A stretch of DNA of 64,000 bases from Nocardia nova SH22a (GTDB lineage Bacteria > Actinomycetota > Actinomycetes > Mycobacteriales > Mycobacteriaceae). The DNA lies in assembly GCF_000523235.1 (NCBI RefSeq), contig NZ_CP006850.1, positions 4,650,001 through 4,714,000 of the forward strand. Reading direction: 5' to 3'. Shown piece by piece: positions 1-6,269 of this stretch. The position numbers were made by a program, and so were the translations under genes. Each line of letters starts with the position of its first letter. Positions within the stretch are counted from its first letter, which is position 1. Under the pieces are notes generated by a model that saw nothing but the letters and a program-made list of their open reading frames with translations, ran no database searches and was not told the DNA's origin.

Positions 1-22
1 GAGTCATCGGCACGGCGGCCAT
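1..22 (-). CDS. 5' end of a divergent gene, cut by the window edge
   Basis: Reading the minus strand from position 22, an ATG opens a frame MAAVPMT that runs off the window. A strong ribosome binding site (GAGGAGGG on the minus strand, about positions 29-36) lies 6-7 bases before it, which is the main support. Only seven codons are visible, so no function can be given. The gene diverges from the LLM oxidoreductase and shares the intergenic space that holds a palindromic operator, so the two units are probably co-regulated. Confidence 0.45.
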
Positions 23-64
23 CGGCAGCCCTCCTCAATATCCACCCGACCTGTGGAGAATCTA

Positions 65-91
65 ATTCTTATCGAGCAAGAATGTTACTCT
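65..91. promoter_or_regulatory. operator-like site, copy 1 of AAGAATGYTAYTCT
   Basis: ATTCTT (65-70) and AAGAAT (78-83) form an inverted repeat with a 7-base spacer. The block AAGAATGTTACTCT (78-91) matches AAGAATGCTATTCT at 6214-6227 with two changes, and flanking bases also agree (TCGAGC here, TCGATC there). Both copies lie between divergently transcribed units, as expected for a TetR-family operator. The TetR gene at 4252-4878 is the obvious candidate regulator (inference). Confidence 0.55.
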
Positions 92-97
92 CGGCTG

Positions 98-1003
98 GTG
101 AGTCTGCGCTTCATATTCCACTATCCGGAGACCTCCGGTACCGACGGCGACGTCCTCGACGCGGGGCCACTGCGCGAGGTCGCGATCACCACCGAGCGGG
201 CCGGATTCCACGGCATCTCGCTGAGTGAGCATCCGATTCCGGGCTCGCGGTGGCTCGCGAGCGGCGGACATCAGACCCTCGATTCGCTCGTGGCCCTCGG
301 TTATATCGCCGCCGCGACCGAACGGCTGCGCCTGCTCACCTATCTCGCGGTCGCGCCCTATCGCAATCCGTTCATCCTCGCCAAGGCCGCCGCCACCATC
401 GACACACTCTCGGGCGGGCGCCTGATCCTGGGATTGGGGGCGGGTTATCAGAAGAGCGAATTTCATGCCCTGGGAGTGGATTTCGACGAACGCAACGCGC
501 TGTTCGACGAGGCGCTCGAGGTGCTGCCGCTGCACTGGCGCGGTGAACCGTTCAGCTATCGGGGACGGCATTTCGACGCGCGCGAGGTGATCGCCCGGCC
601 GCGGCCGGTCCAGGACCCGATACCGATCTGGATCGGCGGCAATTCCGCCGCCAGCAGGCGCCGCGCCGCCACCCGCGCCCAGGGCTGGATGCCGATGACC
701 GGCGGCGCCGAACTCAGCACCACCGCCCGCACCCCTGCCCTCGGCACCCGCACGCAGCTGGCCGAGCGGATCGCCGAGGTCCGTTCGCGAGCCGAATCGG
801 CCGGTCGCACAACCGGTCTCGACGTGCTGTACTCCTATCACGACGAGACCCTCACCGATCCGGCGCAGGCCGATCGGCACCGCGAGACCTTCGCCGAACT
901 GGAGAAGGCGGGAGTCACGTGGATCGTGGTGTCCAGCCGCACCCGCGAGCACCATGCCACCACGGACTTCCTGGAGTCCTTCGGCGCGAGCTATCTGCGA
1001 TGA
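98..1003 (+). CDS. LLM-class (luciferase-like) flavin/F420-dependent oxidoreductase
   Basis: A TIM-barrel luciferase-like monooxygenase or F420-dependent reductase of about 301 residues. Family signs are the opening RFIFHYPETSG strand, ERAGFHGISLSEHP, the segment RLRLLTYLAVAPYRNPFILAKAAATIDTLSGGRLILGLGAGYQ (broken here only for description: positions about 310-450), and IPIWIGGNS near residue 185. Either FMN or F420 could be the cofactor; actinobacterial members are often F420-dependent. I chose GTG at 98 because an in-frame GTG at 53 would place the start upstream of the operator-like palindrome; neither start has a good ribosome binding site. It overlaps the next SDR gene by ATGA, so the two are translationally coupled and probably act on the same hydroxylated or keto substrate. 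Substrate unknown. Confidence 0.85.
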   Translation: MSLRFIFHYPETSGTDGDVLDAGPLREVAITTERAGFHGISLSEHPIPGSRWLASGGHQTLDSLVALGYIAAATERLRLLTYLAVAPYRNPFILAKAAATIDTLSGGRLILGLGAGYQKSEFHALGVDFDERNALFDEALEVLPLHWRGEPFSYRGRHFDAREVIARPRPVQDPIPIWIGGNSAASRRRAATRAQGWMPMTGGAELSTTARTPALGTRTQLAERIAEVRSRAESAGRTTGLDVLYSYHDETLTDPAQADRHRETFAELEKAGVTWIVVSSRTREHHATTDFLESFGASYLR

Positions 1004-1857
1004 GCGGCTGGTTCGAACAGCGCGCGGCCCTGTCCGGCACGGTCGCCGTGATCACCGGCGGCGCGGGCGGTCTCGGCCGCGCCGTCGTCACCGATCTGGT
1101 GGCCAACGGCGTGCGCCCGGCGGTCGTCGACATCGACGCGGCGGCCGTGGCGGAACTGCGCGAGACGCTCGCCGCCGACGGTCACGACGCGCTGATCCAG
1201 CACGGCGACGCCCGCGATCCCGAGGTGCTGACGGCCTTGTTCGAGGCCGCCGACGCCCGGTGGGGGCGGCTGGACACCCTCGTCAACGTCGTGGGCGGCA
1301 CCTTCCGGGCGCCGTTCACCGAAACCCGGCCGAAGGGCTGGGATGCGTTGCTGCGCACCAACTTCACGCACGTGCTGCACGCCTGCACATTGGCGATTCC
1401 CCGGATGCGAGCGGGCGGGCGCGGGGGCAGCATCGTCAACATCACGACGATCGAGGCCCATCGCGCGGCGCCGGGATTCGCGGTATACGCGGCGGCCAAG
1501 GCCGCCGTGGAGCAATTCGCCCGCACGCTGGCGGTGGAACTGGCGCCGGAGGGCATCCGGGTCAACAACGTCGCCCCCGACTTCGTGCCGACACCGAATC
1601 TGAGCCGCATGCCACACGGCGACGCGGCGATGACCGACCCCACCGGCGTGCGGGTGGCGATTCCGCTCGGCCGCGCCGGCGAGGTGGGCGATGTCTCGGG
1701 GTGTGTGGTGTTCCTGGCCTCGGCGCTGTCGGCGTATCTCACCGGAACGACACTGCATCCCGACGGCGGTACCGGCGCCTCGGCGGGCTGGTTCAACTGG
1801 CCCGATACCGGATGGGCGAACTACGCGCCCATGCGGTACCTGACCGGCGATCAGTAA
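1000..1857 (+). CDS. short-chain dehydrogenase/reductase (SDR)
   Basis: Classical SDR of 285 residues that interconverts an alcohol and a ketone using NAD(P). The cofactor loop TGGAGGLG lies near residue 20 and the catalytic YAAAK near residue 165. The usual catalytic serine, 13 residues before the tyrosine, appears to be threonine (NITTIE), which is conservative but worth noting. It has a longer C-terminal tail than most 250-residue SDRs, ending WPDTGWANYAPMRYLTGDQ. Its ATG overlaps the stop of the LLM gene (ATGA), so it is the second gene of that operon. Its 3' end overlaps the convergent DUF1059 gene by 7 bases. Substrate unknown. Confidence 0.88.
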   Translation: MSGWFEQRAALSGTVAVITGGAGGLGRAVVTDLVANGVRPAVVDIDAAAVAELRETLAADGHDALIQHGDARDPEVLTALFEAADARWGRLDTLVNVVGGTFRAPFTETRPKGWDALLRTNFTHVLHACTLAIPRMRAGGRGGSIVNITTIEAHRAAPGFAVYAAAKAAVEQFARTLAVELAPEGIRVNNVAPDFVPTPNLSRMPHGDAAMTDPTGVRVAIPLGRAGEVGDVSGCVVFLASALSAYLTGTTLHPDGGTGASAGWFNWPDTGWANYAPMRYLTGDQ

Positions 1858-1997
1858 GCGAGGAAGAGGATTTCCTCGCGCGAGTAGTCGTGGCCGGGGT
1901 GGTTCTCCGCCAGATGCTGCTTGGTCTTCTCCACGAGGTCGTCCTCGTCGGTTCCGACGATCTGTTCACCACAGGGGCAGCCCAGTCGGGTCTTCAC
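1851..1997 (-). CDS. DUF1059 small protein
   Basis: A 48-residue protein with the pattern RLGCPCGEQIVGTDEDDLVE...HLAENHPGHDY, the Cys-x-Cys-Gly and histidine spacing of the DUF1059 family, which looks like a small metal- or redox-binding protein; no function is established. I chose the GTG at 1997 because GGAGA lies 7 bases upstream; an in-frame ATG at 2033 would add 12 residues rich in Thr, Asp and Arg with no ribosome binding site. It is transcribed convergently to the preceding SDR. The direct repeat at 2039-2066 lies just upstream and may be part of its promoter. Confidence 0.75.
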   Translation of the reverse strand: MKTRLGCPCGEQIVGTDEDDLVEKTKQHLAENHPGHDYSREEILFLAY

Positions 1998-2038
1998 AGT
2001 CTTGTCTCCATCGGGTCGGGCTGTGAGCGTCAATCACG

Positions 2039-2066
2039 TCACCTTATGCACATCACCTTATGCACA
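2039..2066. repeat. tandem 14-bp direct repeat containing TTATGCACA
   Basis: TCACCTTATGCACA occurs twice with no gap (2039-2052 and 2053-2066). Each unit contains TTATGCACA, which fits the relaxed DnaA-box consensus TTWTNCACA. The repeat lies 42 bases upstream of the DUF1059 start on the minus strand. It could be a binding site for a regulator of that gene; an origin is unlikely because no dnaA, dnaN or AT-rich cluster is near. Confidence 0.6.
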
Positions 2067-2310
2067 ATCTGTGCCCTCCGTCACCCCGGGGCAACCTCCG
2101 GGCGGCGTCCGTTCTGCCGTCGCCACGGCCCTGAGCTGGGCGAACACCGTCGCGAGAACCGGTGACAATTCACGCACGGAGGAATACCGATCGATCGCCG
2201 CTCCGGCGCCCCCTGCTCCTGCACCCCGTCGCGAGCGGCCGGCTCGCACGGCGACACTCGTCGCACATCGAGAATCGCTGGGACCGGTGCAGGGACTCCG
2301 GATCGATTAC

Positions 2311-2324
2311 TATAACGTGTTCTA
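2311..2324. promoter_or_regulatory. KstR-type operator
   Basis: TATAACGTGTTCTA fits the KstR consensus TnnAACnnGTTnnA exactly. KstR is the TetR-family repressor of cholesterol/steroid catabolism in mycolata. The site lies 35 bases before the thioesterase start codon, a position that overlaps the expected promoter. Function is inferred from the motif alone. Confidence 0.6.
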
Positions 2325-2359
2325 ATCCGAGGGGCAGGGAACGAGAGAGGCCGGAAACG

Positions 2360-3157
2360 ATGGTGGTGGCGTTCTTCCGTCGTGAGGACAGTGGGTTCGT
2401 CGCGGGCGAACTGGCCGTGAGCCGGTGGTCGCCCGATCAGGTGGCCGGGCCCGCGATCTGCGGGTTGCTGGGCCGGGAACTCGAAACCCACTGCCCGGAC
2501 AACGGTTTCACTCCCGCGCGACTGACGGTCGATCTGTTCCGCCCGGTCCGCAACGAACCGCTCACCGTGCACAGCGCGGTGGTGCGCGACGGGACCCGGG
2601 TGCGGGTGGCGGATGCCTGGATCGAGCAGCAGGACGAGATCCGGGTCCGGGCGTCGGTGATGTTTCTGGCCACGGCACAACAGCCGCCGGGCCGCCTGTG
2701 GCAGGCCCACACACCACTGCCGATCCCCGACATCCGCCTCGACGATCCGGCCGGTCAGCCACCGCTGTTCAAATCCGGGGACGGCGACTGGTCCGGCGAT
2801 TTCGCCACCGCGCAGAACAGTGAGCGCAAATCGGTGTGGCAGAACCTCCCGCCCTTGGTGGCCGGTGAACCGATCTCGGCGTTCCAGCGCGCCGCATTCC
2901 TCGGTGACACCACCAATATGGTGTGCAACTGGGGCACCGAGGGGGTCGGGTACATCAACAGCGATATGACCCTGACACTCACCCGGCTGCCGGTCGGCCA
3001 TGAGCTGGGATTGCATGCCCAGGACCAGGTTTCGGCCGATGGGATCGCGGTCGGCACCGCCACGCTCTACGACCGTCTGGGGCGGCTGGGAACCTGCGTC
3101 GTCACGTGTGTCGCGAATGCGCGTCGCCAGGTCGATTTGGCCGACACCGCCGTCTGA
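2360..3157 (+). CDS. TesB-like / 4HBT_3 double-hotdog acyl-CoA thioesterase
   Basis: A 265-residue thioesterase-superfamily protein that would hydrolyse acyl-CoA to acid plus CoA. It shows the two hotdog halves typical of the TesB-like family: residues about 1-105 (SRWSPDQVAGPAICGLLGRE, then LTVDLFRPV) and residues about 170-260 (the aromatic, Gly- and Asn-rich start of the second hotdog, ending LYDRLGRLG). The ATG at 2360 is preceded by GAGAGG; an upstream in-frame extension to 2162 is Arg-rich, crosses the KstR-like box and is not coding-like. The KstR-type box suggests induction with steroid catabolism, where a thioesterase could recycle CoA from dead-end CoA esters (inference). It stands alone, with no co-directional partner within 250 bases. 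Confidence 0.78.
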   Translation: MVVAFFRREDSGFVAGELAVSRWSPDQVAGPAICGLLGRELETHCPDNGFTPARLTVDLFRPVRNEPLTVHSAVVRDGTRVRVADAWIEQQDEIRVRASVMFLATAQQPPGRLWQAHTPLPIPDIRLDDPAGQPPLFKSGDGDWSGDFATAQNSERKSVWQNLPPLVAGEPISAFQRAAFLGDTTNMVCNWGTEGVGYINSDMTLTLTRLPVGHELGLHAQDQVSADGIAVGTATLYDRLGRLGTCVVTCVANARRQVDLADTAV

Positions 3158-3300
3158 ACCGCGCAGGCTTCGGCCGTGCGCGCCCGGCGGGTTCAGGCAT
3201 CACGGCCGGCACGTGCGGGCATAAAGCCCAGCAGGTGCAGACATCACCGGCCTCGTGCCCGGGCAACTGTATGGCGCTGCACGCAACCATCGGCATCGAC

Positions 3301-3401
3301 ACCGGCACCGGCACCGGCACCGACCGCAAGGGCGAGAGCAGATCGGCATCGGCATCGGCATCGGCATCGGCATCGGCATCGGCATCGGCATCGGCATCGG
3401 C
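3301..3401. repeat. hexanucleotide microsatellites (ACCGGC)3 and (ATCGGC)10
   Basis: Bases 3301-3322 are ACCGGC repeated three and a half times, and 3342-3401 are ten perfect copies of ATCGGC. The second array ends 12 bases before the ATG of the ATP-grasp gene and abuts its ribosome binding site GAGGATGG. Because the unit is six bases, copy-number changes keep any frame but change promoter-to-start spacing. The flanking frames that read as Gly-Ile or His-Arg repeats are not taken as protein. Confidence 0.9.
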
Positions 3402-3413
3402 GAGGATGGTCGC

Positions 3414-4292
3414 ATGATCCTGCTGGTTCCCGCCGACGTCCTGCATCCCCGGCGCCCCGACGAGCATTTCGCCGCCGATGCCGAGGCGGCACGCGAGGCG
3501 GGCTGGGAGATCGGCCTGGTCGACCACGACGCACTGACCAACCTGGATTCCAGCACCGCCGTGCGCCGGGTGCGTGCCACGGGACCGGCTGTCTACCGAG
3601 GCTGGATGCTCGGCACAGCACAGTACGAGGCGTTCGCCGCCGCCCTGCGCGAACGCGAGGTGGTGTTGTGCACCGACGCCGACATGTACCGGCGGGCACA
3701 CGAATTCCCCGGCTGGTACGAAACGTTCACCGGTCACACACCCGAATCCGCGTGGACCCGCGGCACCGATCGCAGCGAATTCGACCGTGCCCGTGCGGCT
3801 CTCGGCCAAGGTCCCGCCGTCGTACGCGACTACACCAAGTCGATGAAACATCACTGGCACGAGGCCATGTACATTCCCGACCTCGCCGATGCCGAGGCCG
3901 CCTGGCGGGTCGCGAGTCGCCTGCGCGATATGCGCGAGGCGGAATTCACGGGAGGTTTCGTGATCCGCCGCTTCGAGGAACTGGCCGCCGCCGAGGTGCG
4001 CACCTGGTGGGTGGACGGTCAGTGCATGCTGACGGGCCCGCACCCGGACACACCGGATCACACACCCCAGCCGGGCCCCGACACAACCGCCGTGGCACCG
4101 CTCGTCGCCGGACTCGGATGCCGTTTCGTCACCGTCGATTTCGCGCTGCGATCCGATGGCACGTGGCGGGTGCTGGAGGTCGGCGACGGCCAGGTCAGCG
4201 ATCGGCCGGTCACGGTCTCGGCGGCGACCCTGACCACCGCGCTCGCCGGACTCACCGATCCGGGCCGGCCACCCGCAGACAGAACGCGGTGA
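3414..4292 (+). CDS. ATP-grasp domain protein (R2K clade)
   Basis: A 292-residue protein that looks like the R2K branch of the ATP-grasp ligases. Visible signs are the N-terminal MILLVPADVLHPRRPDEHF strand-turn, a central DYTKSMKHHWHEAMYIPD block near residue 145 resembling the R2K signature with its lysine and acidic residues, and a C-terminal FVTVDFALRSDGTWRVLEVGDGQVS segment carrying the acidic Asp and Glu and the terminal Asp-Gly-Gln expected for metal-ATP binding. R2K proteins are predicted, not proven, to ligate a small molecule or modify a protein terminus. The ATG follows GAGGATGG directly after the hexanucleotide array. Its 3' end overlaps the convergent TetR gene by 41 bases. Confidence 0.72.
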   Translation: MILLVPADVLHPRRPDEHFAADAEAAREAGWEIGLVDHDALTNLDSSTAVRRVRATGPAVYRGWMLGTAQYEAFAAALREREVVLCTDADMYRRAHEFPGWYETFTGHTPESAWTRGTDRSEFDRARAALGQGPAVVRDYTKSMKHHWHEAMYIPDLADAEAAWRVASRLRDMREAEFTGGFVIRRFEELAAAEVRTWWVDGQCMLTGPHPDTPDHTPQPGPDTTAVAPLVAGLGCRFVTVDFALRSDGTWRVLEVGDGQVSDRPVTVSAATLTTALAGLTDPGRPPADRTR

Positions 4293-4878
4293 CCCGTTCG
4301 ATATCGGCCGCGTCCGGTTCCACCTGCTGCCACAGCGATTCGGCCAGATGGCCGATCACCGCGTGCGCGGTGAGCGTGGCGGCCGATTCCGGTTCGGCAC
4401 AACCCAATTCCGTGAACGGCGCCCGTAGCGGCTGGGCGAGCCGGGCATTGGCCTCCGGTGGTCCGGTGACCAGTCCCTGCGCGAGCCCTCCGGCATTCCA
4501 CATCACCGCGCGCGTGGTCGCGGCCACCTCACCCACGCCCTGTGACAGCACTCCGGCGACCCATTCGCGCACCGCGTCCTCCGGTGTGGCGGTGCGGCCC
4601 ATCCGATGGCCGAGATAGCCCAGCAGCCGGGAGGTTCCGTCCTCGAGCAGGGCGGCGACGAGGGCGTCCTTGGTGGCGAAGTGCCGGTAGAAGGCATCGT
4701 TCGAAAGCCCTGCCGCGGCAACGATATCGGCCACTCGCGGACGTGCGCTGGTTCCGCAGCGGCGCATCACCGCGAGCCCCGCGTCCAGCAGTCGCCGCAC
4801 CTCCTCGGCATAGGCCGCGCCGCGCTGCGCCAGCGCCCGCTGGGCGATGCGGGTCGCGATATCGTCGCCCGTCGTCAT
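4252..4878 (-). CDS. TetR/AcrR-family transcriptional regulator
   Basis: A 208-residue repressor with an N-terminal helix-turn-helix around residues 35-75 (ADIVAAAGLSNDAFYRHFATKDALVAAL) and a ligand-binding C-terminal domain ending IERVTAFCLRVAGPDR. It is the last gene of a minus-strand operon VOC-SDR-TetR; its ATG overlaps the SDR stop (ATGA). This makes it the natural candidate to bind the AAGAATGYTAYTCT sites at 65-91 and 6214-6228 and to control the flanking catabolic units (inference). Its ligand is probably a CoA ester or acid of the pathway. An in-frame extension to 5157 is antisense noise over the SDR. Confidence 0.88.
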   Translation of the reverse strand: MTTGDDIATRIAQRALAQRGAAYAEEVRRLLDAGLAVMRRCGTSARPRVADIVAAAGLSNDAFYRHFATKDALVAALLEDGTSRLLGYLGHRMGRTATPEDAVREWVAGVLSQGVGEVAATTRAVMWNAGGLAQGLVTGPPEANARLAQPLRAPFTELGCAEPESAATLTAHAVIGHLAESLWQQVEPDAADIERVTAFCLRVAGPDR

Positions 4879-5708
4879 CGCTGCCCGTCCGCACCGGCCC
4901 GCATCGCCGCCACCACACCGCCGTCGACCAGCAGATCGGTGCCGTTGAGGAAACTCGCCGCCTCCGAGAGTGCGAAACCCACGACCGCGGCGATCTCCTC
5001 CGGATGCCCCTCGCGTCCCAGCGGCGTCCGCTCCACCAGGGCTCGCATACTCGCGTGTTCGCGCGCCTCCTGACGGCCCTGCGGGGTGTCGATCATGCCC
5101 GGTGAGATCGAGCAGATCCGCGCACCGGCCGCGCCCAGGCGCACCGCTTCCCGCCAAACCAGGCGCTGCACACCACGTTTGGCCCAGCTGTAGGCGATTC
5201 CGGGCTGTTCGACATCGGCGCCGAGCACATTCCGCAGCCGGTCGAGGAAGTCCGCCCGCAGGGGATCGTCGAGGACGGCCAGTGCCGCCGGATCGGGCGG
5301 ATTCGGATCCAGGAGGGGCGCCATGGATGCGAAGACCACGGTGGCCGCGCCGGGACCGGCCAGCGGGCGCAGCGCCTCGAGCAACCGGGCGGTACCGATC
5401 AGGTCCACGTTCACGATGGTGCGCCAGTCCGCCATCGTCGGCGAGATGCCGGCGGCGTGGGCCACCCAGCGCAGATCACCCTGTGCGGCAAGGTATCCGG
5501 TCAAATCGGCGATCCCCGCGGGGTCGGTGACATCGACCACGAACGGTTCCGCGCGGGTTCCAGCGGCGCCGAGCCGGGCCGCGGCGGCGGTCGCACCCGC
5601 CTCGTCCCGGTCGGCCAGCACCAGCAGATCCGCTCGGTCCGCGAGTGCTTCGGCACAGGCCAGGCCCATCCCTCGTCCGGCTCCGGTGATCATGGCGACA
5701 GCGGTCAT
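4875..5708 (-). CDS. SDR of the 3-alpha-hydroxysteroid dehydrogenase/carbonyl reductase type
   Basis: A 277-residue SDR with TGAGRGMG near residue 9, NVDL near residue 90, FASMAP and the catalytic YSWAK near residue 180. Between the catalytic serine and tyrosine there is a long insertion (roughly 35 residues rich in Pro, Asp and Leu), an arrangement known from the 3-alpha-HSD/carbonyl reductase subgroup, hence the call. It is coupled by 4-base overlaps to the VOC gene upstream and TetR downstream. A role in oxidising or reducing an alicyclic hydroxyl group fits the steroid-like context, but the substrate is not known. Confidence 0.85.
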   Translation of the reverse strand: MTAVAMITGAGRGMGLACAEALADRADLLVLADRDEAGATAAAARLGAAGTRAEPFVVDVTDPAGIADLTGYLAAQGDLRWVAHAAGISPTMADWRTIVNVDLIGTARLLEALRPLAGPGAATVVFASMAPLLDPNPPDPAALAVLDDPLRADFLDRLRNVLGADVEQPGIAYSWAKRGVQRLVWREAVRLGAAGARICSISPGMIDTPQGRQEAREHASMRALVERTPLGREGHPEEIAAVVGFALSEAASFLNGTDLLVDGGVVAAMRAGADGQR

Positions 5709-6178
5709 CGGCTCGTACCTTCCTGTTCTGCGGTCACCGGCGCCCAGCACCGGGCGAGACCCGATTCCGCCGCGCGGGTGAGCAATTCGATCCGGAATCC
5801 CGACGCGGCGGTGAGGAAGGCGAACATCGGAGCGCCGTCGGGCCCCGGCCGCACCGCCTCCACCTCGTATCCGGCCGCGGTCAGTTCCGCCATATCGGCG
5901 GCCACATCGTCGGACCAGTACCCGACATGGTGAATTCCGCTGCCGGACACCGGTTCCCACAGCGTGCCCGCGACCGCGCGGATCACCTCCAGCCGCGGCA
6001 CGGTCGTCGAGTACACGCATCGGATATCGACCGAGAGCTGCCCGGACGGCGCCGTCACGGTGAGCGGCCCGCCGGACTCGATTCCCCATTTGTACCCCAG
6101 CAGTCGCGACAGCGCCGCCGTGGTCTGCTCGAGGTCCGCGGCCACGATGCCGAGATGGAACTGATCGGCCGCCTTCAT
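5705..6178 (-). CDS. VOC-family (glyoxalase/dioxygenase-fold) protein
   Basis: A 157-residue protein of the vicinal-oxygen-chelate fold. DQFHLGIVAADLEQTTAALSRLLGYKW forms the first beta-alpha-beta unit with its metal-ligand histidine, and GIHHVGYWSDDVAADMAELTAAGYEV the second, while FRIELLTR supplies the late Glu. It could be a methylmalonyl-CoA epimerase-like isomerase, a lyase or a binding protein. ATG at 6178 was chosen because GGGAGA precedes it by 7 bases; a GTG at 6184 sits too close to it. It heads the VOC-SDR-TetR operon and diverges from the acyl-CoA dehydrogenase across the operator at 6214-6228. Confidence 0.8.
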   Translation of the reverse strand: MKAADQFHLGIVAADLEQTTAALSRLLGYKWGIESGGPLTVTAPSGQLSVDIRCVYSTTVPRLEVIRAVAGTLWEPVSGSGIHHVGYWSDDVAADMAELTAAGYEVEAVRPGPDGAPMFAFLTAASGFRIELLTRAAESGLARCWAPVTAEQEGTSR

Positions 6179-6213
6179 ACCCACTCTCCCGCCGGAACCT
6201 CGTTAGCTCGATC

Positions 6214-6228
6214 AAGAATGCTATTCTT
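6214..6228. promoter_or_regulatory. palindromic operator AAGAATGCTATTCTT, copy 2
   Basis: AAGAAT-GCT-ATTCTT is a perfect 15-bp inverted repeat centred in the 91-base gap between the divergent VOC and acyl-CoA dehydrogenase starts. It shares TCGAKCAAGAATGYTAYTCT with the site at 65-91. TATTCT within it could be the -10 element of the rightward operon, so a bound repressor would block transcription. The TetR gene two genes away is the likely binder. Confidence 0.65.
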
Positions 6229-6269
6229 CGTCACGAGAACTATATTTCCACCGAATGGGAGGAGGCGCA

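Noticed and set aside
2039..2066. A replication origin, because of the DnaA-box-like repeat
   Set aside because: Only two boxes, no AT-rich unwinding region and no dnaA, dnaN or gyr genes nearby.
3255..3413. An N-terminal extension of the ATP-grasp protein to 3255
   Set aside because: It would consist of repeat-derived His-Arg and Gly-Ile runs; GAGGATGG directly precedes the ATG at 3414.
3106..3700. Frames with Arg-His, Gly-Ile or Ala-Ser repeats over the hexanucleotide array
   Set aside because: They arise from (ATCGGC)n in various frames; the true gene starts at 3414.
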